NCBI GenBank assembly: GCA_964440605.1
Contig: CAYTSW010000042.1
Coordinates: forward strand, 1-19,473
DNA from: CAYTSW01 sp964440605
Lineage (GTDB): Bacteria; Planctomycetota; Phycisphaerae; Phycisphaerales; UBA1924
Direction of reading: 5' to 3'
Length of the DNA stretch: 19,473 nucleotides
The notes beneath the pieces are model-generated. The model was not told where the DNA came from. It made no database searches and saw nothing but the letters and a program-made list of their open reading frames with translations. Shown in pieces: positions 15,351-19,473 of the stretch. Numbering within the stretch: position 1 is the first letter of the stretch; every line of letters begins with the position of its first letter. The position numbers and the translations under genes were made by a program.

Positions 15351-16739
15351 GTGGTAATGAACGGCAGCAACGAGCGCGGGCGACCCCGGCGCGTGGTCAT
15401 CACCGGCGCGGGCTGGGTGACGCCGCTGGGCCTCGACGTGCACTCGGCGTGGAGCAAGCTCTGCGCGGGTCACAGCGCGGTGGGGCGCGTTACGCGGTTC
15501 GCGGGCGAGACATACGCGACGAACTTTGCTGCCCAGGCGCCCGACTTCCAACTGCGCGCCTTCCTTGCGCACGCCGAGCCTCACGAGCACGCGCACCTGC
15601 ACGTGCGTTTCGCGCTGGCGGCGGCCGCGCAAGCGTGGAAGGAGAGCGGGCTGGGTGACGTCTCGCGCGAGGGACAGCGCAACGCGGGCTGGCCCGATCT
15701 GGACGCGGCCCGCGTTGGGGTCTACATGGGCTCGGGCGAGGGCACGCTCGACTTCGACGCCTACACCCGCGTCAATCTCGGCGCGTGGAACGAAGACCAA
15801 CGTGGGTTGGACTACGCCAAGTGGGCGCAGCTCGCCGCCGATCTGTTCACCCACGCCGGCGAGGTGCAGCAGGAGCCGAACCTCGCGGTGACGCACCTGG
15901 CCCATTGCTTCAACGCCCAGGGCCCGGGGCTGAACTGCATGACGGCGTGCGCCGCCTCGACGCAATCGGTGGGCGAGGCCTTTCAGATGCTCCGACGCGG
16001 CGACGCCGACGTCATGCTCGCCGGCGGCTCGCACTCGATGATTCACCCGCTGGGCATGACCGGATTTATTCGACTGACGGCGATGAGCACGCGTCGCGAC
16101 GAGCCGACCAATGCCAGCCGCCCGTTCGATGCGACGCGCGACGGCTTTGTCATGGGCGAGGGAGCGGGCGTGCTGGTGCTCGAGACGCTGGAGCACGCGC
16201 AGGCGCGGGGCGCGACGCCGATCGCGGAGGTCGCCGGGTTCGGGTCGTCGGCCGACGCGTACCGCATCACGGACATCCAGCCCGAGGGCATGGGCGCGGT
16301 CAAGGCGATGCGTCAGGCGCTCGAGCAGGCGGGGATCAACCCCGCTGAGCCCGATGAGCGTGGGCGCCCGCCCGTGCAGTACCTCTCGGCGCACGGGACG
16401 GGGACGCAGGAGAACGACGTCACGGAGACGCAGGCGGTCAAGACGACCTTCGGGCCCCAGGCGGGCCGGATCCCGTTTTCGAGTGTGAAGTCGATGATGG
16501 GGCATCTGATTCAGGCGGCGGGTGCGGTGGAGCTGATCACGTGCCTCCAGGCGATGCGCACGAGCATGGTTCCGCCGACGATTAATCTGCGCCAGCCCGA
16601 CCCCAAGTGCGACCTTGATTACGTGCCCAACGCGGCGCGCGATCTCTCGGAAGCCGGCGGCGTCGATGTCGCGATGAGCAACGGCTTCGGGTTCGGCGGG
16701 CAGAACGACTCCATCATCGTGCGCCGGTTCGTCGGCTGA
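15351..16739 (+). CDS. Beta-ketoacyl-ACP synthase, FabF / KS-alpha type
   Basis: A 462-residue condensing enzyme expected to extend acyl chains on an acyl carrier protein by decarboxylative Claisen condensation. All catalytic positions are present: Cys200 in MTACAAS, His348 in SAHGTGT, and Lys380 and His385 in VKSMMGHLIQAAG. The C-terminal GFGFGGQN glycine-rich motif is also seen. Start GTG 15351 is preferred because AAGAGGGG lies six bases before it; ATG 15357 would be twelve away. It differs from housekeeping FabF in an extended, His-rich segment at about 60-90 and in a long insert around 105-165. The neighbouring Cys-less homologue suggests a KS-alpha/KS-beta heterodimer as in type II polyketide synthases. 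A stand-alone FabF role is the alternative, so fabF is not assigned. Confidence 0.9.
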   Translation: MVMNGSNERGRPRRVVITGAGWVTPLGLDVHSAWSKLCAGHSAVGRVTRFAGETYATNFAAQAPDFQLRAFLAHAEPHEHAHLHVRFALAAAAQAWKESGLGDVSREGQRNAGWPDLDAARVGVYMGSGEGTLDFDAYTRVNLGAWNEDQRGLDYAKWAQLAADLFTHAGEVQQEPNLAVTHLAHCFNAQGPGLNCMTACAASTQSVGEAFQMLRRGDADVMLAGGSHSMIHPLGMTGFIRLTAMSTRRDEPTNASRPFDATRDGFVMGEGAGVLVLETLEHAQARGATPIAEVAGFGSSADAYRITDIQPEGMGAVKAMRQALEQAGINPAEPDERGRPPVQYLSAHGTGTQENDVTETQAVKTTFGPQAGRIPFSSVKSMMGHLIQAAGAVELITCLQAMRTSMVPPTINLRQPDPKCDLDYVPNAARDLSEAGGVDVAMSNGFGFGGQNDSIIVRRFVG

Positions 16740-16741
16740 GC

Positions 16742-17527
16742 GTGGCGGGCGTCACGCGTCACCCCAGGCGGAGCAAGAAACGCCGTTACGCCGGCGACCC
16801 GACGCCGCAGCAGCCGCTGCGCACACCCCGACCGCCTCGGCTGCCGCTTTGGCTATGCATCGGTGTCGTCGGTGTGCTCGTAAGCCTTATGCTCGCGATC
16901 GCGGTCGTCTGGCGGCTCATGGGCGTCACGCCGGGGTGGTATCAGCGGGCGATGGTGGACGACGGGGCGTACACGGGCGGCGATCCGGCGCTGCGCGATG
17001 TGGCGCGCGAGCTGGAGCATCGGATGATCAACGCCATGTCCGCGGCCGACCCGGACGACCGCGTGGAGCTGCGCGTGGGCGAGCGCGAGGCGACGGCGTG
17101 GGTCTTCCGTCGGCTGGGAGAGTGGCTCGCCGGGCGGGGCTACGCCATGCCGCTGGTGTACGGCGAGTGCGCGATCGACTTCCGCGAGCGGACGATGCGC
17201 GTGGGCATCCGCGCGCCGGATGAGCCGGGCTCGCCTCGCGCGGCGGTGCTCTGGGCATCGTTGCGGCTGGAGATAGTCGAGCCCGGGACACTGCGCGTGC
17301 GTCTGCTGGGTGCCGGCATCGGCGGGACGCGACTGCCGCGCGGCTTGGTCCTGGATCGTCTGGCACAAGCCGACCCGGACGTCGCACGGCTGTTGCGCGG
17401 CGGCGAGCCGCTGCCCTGGCCCATGCGGCTGGAGCTGGACGGCGCACGGACGCTGGTGGTGCGGGGCGTGCGATCGACGGCGGACGAGCTGATCGTGACG
17501 TGCCGCGTCCAGCGGCCGGGCGAATGA
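16742..17527 (+). CDS. Single-pass membrane protein of unknown function
   Basis: A 261-residue protein with a basic, Pro-rich N-terminus (RHPRRSKKRRY), one transmembrane helix at about 35-58 and a soluble C-terminal part of about 200 residues, predicted outside the cytoplasm by the positive-inside rule. I do not recognise a domain. Visible features are GWYQRAMVDDGAY just after the membrane, a region of helices (ALRDVARELEHRMINAM) and a beta-rich C-terminal half. GTG 16742 starts two bases after the KS-alpha stop, which implies translational coupling and a shared function or localisation with that enzyme. It ends seven bases before a convergent gene. Confidence 0.8.
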   Translation: MAGVTRHPRRSKKRRYAGDPTPQQPLRTPRPPRLPLWLCIGVVGVLVSLMLAIAVVWRLMGVTPGWYQRAMVDDGAYTGGDPALRDVARELEHRMINAMSAADPDDRVELRVGEREATAWVFRRLGEWLAGRGYAMPLVYGECAIDFRERTMRVGIRAPDEPGSPRAAVLWASLRLEIVEPGTLRVRLLGAGIGGTRLPRGLVLDRLAQADPDVARLLRGGEPLPWPMRLELDGARTLVVRGVRSTADELIVTCRVQRPGE

Positions 17528-17534
17528 CCGGCGC

Positions 17535-18116
17535 TCAGCTCTCGTGGGCGCCCTTGACCTCGGCGATCTCGGCCGCCACGGCGTCGTTGGCGCACCAGAT
17601 CGAGAGCCCGCCTTCGTGTCGCACGCGCATGACGAAGGGGGTCTCGAGCGACACGATGTGCAGGTCGTGCTGCGGGCCCTCGCCCGATTCGAGCATGGAC
17701 TTGACGATCGTCCCGAGGATGTGGAAGTGCTGCGGCTTGAGCATCAGCGGGTCGCGGTTGGTCTGGTGCATGGCGGCTTCGGCGTCGAAGTCGGCCCAGT
17801 CCTCGTCGGTCGCGAGTTCGAAGGAGGCCAGATCGAGCACGGGCCGCCACGTCGCGACCGGGATCACCCCGACTTCCGACAGATGCAGGCGGTGCAGGAT
17901 GCCGTCGACGCATCCCGGCATGCTGCCCTTGTCGCGCTCGACCTTGCGGACGTCGTCATTGGCGGCTTCCTCTTCGGTCGGCGTGCCGAAGACGAGGCGC
18001 TCGGTGATCCCCTCGCGTGGCCCCAGTGACAGGCGGAGGTGGTCGCCCTCCTGGTCCTGCTGCACGTCGAGGGAGTCGAGGAGGTTGCTGGCTTCGGCGA
18101 ACGTGAGGAATTCCAT
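17535..18116 (-). CDS. Acidic soluble protein of unknown function
   Basis: A 193-residue acidic protein starting MEFLTFAEASNLLDSL, without signal peptide or membrane segment. I do not recognise a family. The N-terminal half alternates helices and charged loops, and the C-terminal half contains a segment HDLHIVSLETPFVMRVRHEGGLSIW that reads like beta strands. ATG 18116 has AGGA ten bases upstream. It is convergent with the membrane-protein gene and divergent from the Sua5-phosphatase gene. The intact frame and codon use like its neighbours favour a real gene. Confidence 0.7.
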   Translation of the reverse strand: MEFLTFAEASNLLDSLDVQQDQEGDHLRLSLGPREGITERLVFGTPTEEEAANDDVRKVERDKGSMPGCVDGILHRLHLSEVGVIPVATWRPVLDLASFELATDEDWADFDAEAAMHQTNRDPLMLKPQHFHILGTIVKSMLESGEGPQHDLHIVSLETPFVMRVRHEGGLSIWCANDAVAAEIAEVKGAHES

Positions 18117-18259
18117 GGCATTGACATCCTACGGCATTGGGGCCGTGTGCCGACTATCACCTCATTCGACCCGGTGTGCAAGCGCTCGGGCGGCGTCGGC
18201 CGCAGACGCCGGTGGCCCGGTGATTGCCCGGTTTGGCTCGGCTGCGGATACTTCGGGCG

Positions 18260-19438
18260 GTGGAACTCCTCCAAGTGAATCCTGAATCGGCCGCGGGCGG
18301 CTCGTTGGGTCTCGAAGCCGCGGTCGCGCGGGCGGCGGCGCTGCTGGCCTCCGGGAGCGTGGTGGGGGTGCCCACGGAGACGCTGTTCGGGCTGGCGGCG
18401 GTGGCCTCCGACCCCGAGGCGCTCGCTGCGCTGTGGCGGGCCAAGCAGACCGAGGCGTCGCCGCTGGCGTGGCACGTACCCACCGCCGCGACCGCCAAGG
18501 AGGTGATCCGCCGACATCGGACGCTCGCCCCCGCCCACGAACGGCTCATCGATCGGCTCTGCCCCGGGCCGCTCATGCTGGCGATCGAGCTCGACGAGGC
18601 GCAGCGGTCCGGGGTGCACGAAGCGACGGGCGTCGCGCCCGGCGTGATCGACGGCAAGCAGGGGCTGCTGCTGCGCGTGCCGGCGCACGAGGCGCTCGGG
18701 CAGGTGTTGCGGCGTGTGGAGGGGCCGGTGGTGGTGGCCTCGGTCCCGGTGCCGGGCAAGCCGCCGCTCGGGTTTGAGGACGCACGTGCCGTATTGGCGC
18801 GCGACGACATCAGCCCGCACGTCGATGCCCTGCTCGAGGCGTCACCCGAGCCGCGGGGCACACGGAGCACGCTGGTGCGCCTCGACGCCCGCGGCGGGTA
18901 CACGGTGCTGCGGGCCGGCGCGTACGAGGAGCGGTACATCACGCAGCGGATCGAACGCCTGGTGCTGTTCGTGTGCACGGGCAACACCTGCCGGAGCCCG
19001 ATGGCCGAGGCCATCGCGCGGCAGAAGATCGCCGAGCGTGGCGAGGCGTTCGGCGGGGGCGTGCCGACGCGCGTCGCGTCCGCCGGCGCGTTCGCGGGCG
19101 AGGGCGTGCCCGCGACGCCCGAGGCGGTCGACGCCGTGCGCGAGATGAACGTCGAGATGCCCGCTCACGCGTCACGCGGACTGACGCGGGCGATGCTCGA
19201 TGAGGCCGACGTCATCTTCGCGCTCACATCGTCGCACCTCGACGCGGTGCTCGTGATCAACCCGGACGTCGCCGACCGCGTGATGCTGCTCGACCCCGAC
19301 GGCGGCGACGTGCCCGACCCCATCGGGTTCCCCGCCGAGGTGTACCGCGAGACCGCTCGGCTCATCGCGAAGCTTGTAGATCTGCGGCTTGACCAACTCG
19401 ACCGGGGGCGCCTCCAACCGGAAGGTCCCCGCGTATGA
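18260..19438 (+). CDS. Sua5/YrdC-like domain fused to YwlE-type protein arginine phosphatase
   Basis: A 392-residue two-domain protein. Residues 1-220 resemble Sua5/YrdC, which makes threonylcarbamoyl-AMP for the t6A modification of tRNA: GVPTETLFGLAA (36-47), CPGPLMLAI and a terminal STLVRLDARGGYTVLRAGAY. Usual binding positions look altered: K-x-R is KQT (62-64), PGPxT is PGPLM, and SANxSG is SVPVPG (161-166). Residues 234-375 are a low-molecular-weight phosphatase with P-loop CTGNTCRS (Cys239, Arg245) and a VPDP motif with candidate general acid Asp353. Thr243 matches the Thr that gives Bacillus YwlE its phosphoarginine preference. GTG 18260 is chosen because homology follows at once; TTG 18224 and GTG 18275 are alternatives. 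The stop overlaps the next start by ATGA. Confidence 0.85.
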   Translation: MELLQVNPESAAGGSLGLEAAVARAAALLASGSVVGVPTETLFGLAAVASDPEALAALWRAKQTEASPLAWHVPTAATAKEVIRRHRTLAPAHERLIDRLCPGPLMLAIELDEAQRSGVHEATGVAPGVIDGKQGLLLRVPAHEALGQVLRRVEGPVVVASVPVPGKPPLGFEDARAVLARDDISPHVDALLEASPEPRGTRSTLVRLDARGGYTVLRAGAYEERYITQRIERLVLFVCTGNTCRSPMAEAIARQKIAERGEAFGGGVPTRVASAGAFAGEGVPATPEAVDAVREMNVEMPAHASRGLTRAMLDEADVIFALTSSHLDAVLVINPDVADRVMLLDPDGGDVPDPIGFPAEVYRETARLIAKLVDLRLDQLDRGRLQPEGPRV

Positions 19439-19473
19439 CCAGCGATCAGCACGCGCTCATCGTCGGCGCCGAC
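19435..19473 (+). CDS. rpiB: Start of probable ribose-5-phosphate isomerase B (cut by window end)
   Basis: Only 13 codons are visible, MTSDQHALIVGAD. The I-x-GAD ending resembles the RpiB opening I-GADHAG. The gene order Sua5-YwlE-RpiB matches ywlC-ywlE-ywlF in Bacillus, which is the main support. The ATG overlaps the previous stop as ATGA, so the two are translationally coupled. With so little sequence the identity is mostly inferred from context. Confidence 0.55.
   Translation, partial: MTSDQHALIVGAD

Noticed and set aside
14784..16505. Open frame on the minus strand opposite the GxxExxY and KS-alpha genes
   Set aside because: Arg/His-rich antisense product; both plus-strand genes have clear motifs and ribosome sites.
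18121..18126. Perfect TTGACA upstream of the Sua5-phosphatase gene
   Set aside because: No -10-like hexamer lies 16-18 bases downstream, so it is not called as a promoter.
1..19473. CRISPR array, tRNA or rRNA genes, integrase or prophage
   Set aside because: No regularly spaced repeats, no tRNA T-loop or CCA-end pattern, and no integrase or phage structural gene were seen on either strand.

Overview
The window is high-GC, densely packed bacterial chromosome with no phage, plasmid, CRISPR, rRNA or tRNA signature. Flagellar, GatB, PhoH/PgpH and Sua5/YwlE-type genes rule out a eukaryote. The gene style suggests a planctomycete, possibly Phycisphaerae: a eukaryote-like adenylosuccinate lyase, REP-associated transposases, GxxExxY proteins and unusual ketosynthase pairs. 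That placement is inference, since no 16S rRNA gene is present.

Layout. (1) 161-1642: purB (+). (2) 1659-2224: a 566-bp element with a REP-associated tyrosine transposase (-) between two perfect 28-bp inverted copies of a REP-like hairpin, wedged between the stops of two convergent genes. (3) 2224-4335: GH133-type glycogen debranching enzyme (-). (4) 4336-4573: divergent spacer with a candidate sigma-54 promoter. (5) 4574-7453: a double-length fliD (+) with four tandem hook-IN-like modules. (6) 7487-11015: phoH-pgpH operon (-) with an 8-nt overlap, linking a PhoH ATPase to a c-di-AMP phosphodiesterase. (7) 11095-11619: small lipoprotein (+), convergent with gatB (11623-13164, -). (8) 13197-17527: four + strand genes: a ketosynthase homologue with its active-site Cys replaced by Gln (chain-length-factor-like), a GxxExxY protein whose nuclease residues are lost, a ketosynthase with an intact Cys-His-His-Lys set, and a single-pass membrane protein two bases behind it. 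(9) 17535-18116: unrecognised acidic protein (-). (10) 18260 to the end: a Sua5/YrdC-like domain fused to a YwlE-type arginine phosphatase (+), overlapping by ATGA the first codons of a probable rpiB.

Functionally most of the window is housekeeping: purine synthesis, glycogen breakdown, tRNA-dependent amidation, c-di-AMP turnover and flagellar assembly. The part most likely to be undescribed is 13197-17527. There a ketosynthase-alpha/chain-length-factor-like pair, as in type II polyketide synthases, is separated by a degenerate PDDEXK_3 protein and followed by an orphan membrane protein, with no acyl carrier protein in view. The second unusual gene is the Sua5-YwlE fusion, in which several Sua5 substrate-binding positions look lost while the phosphatase half looks intact.
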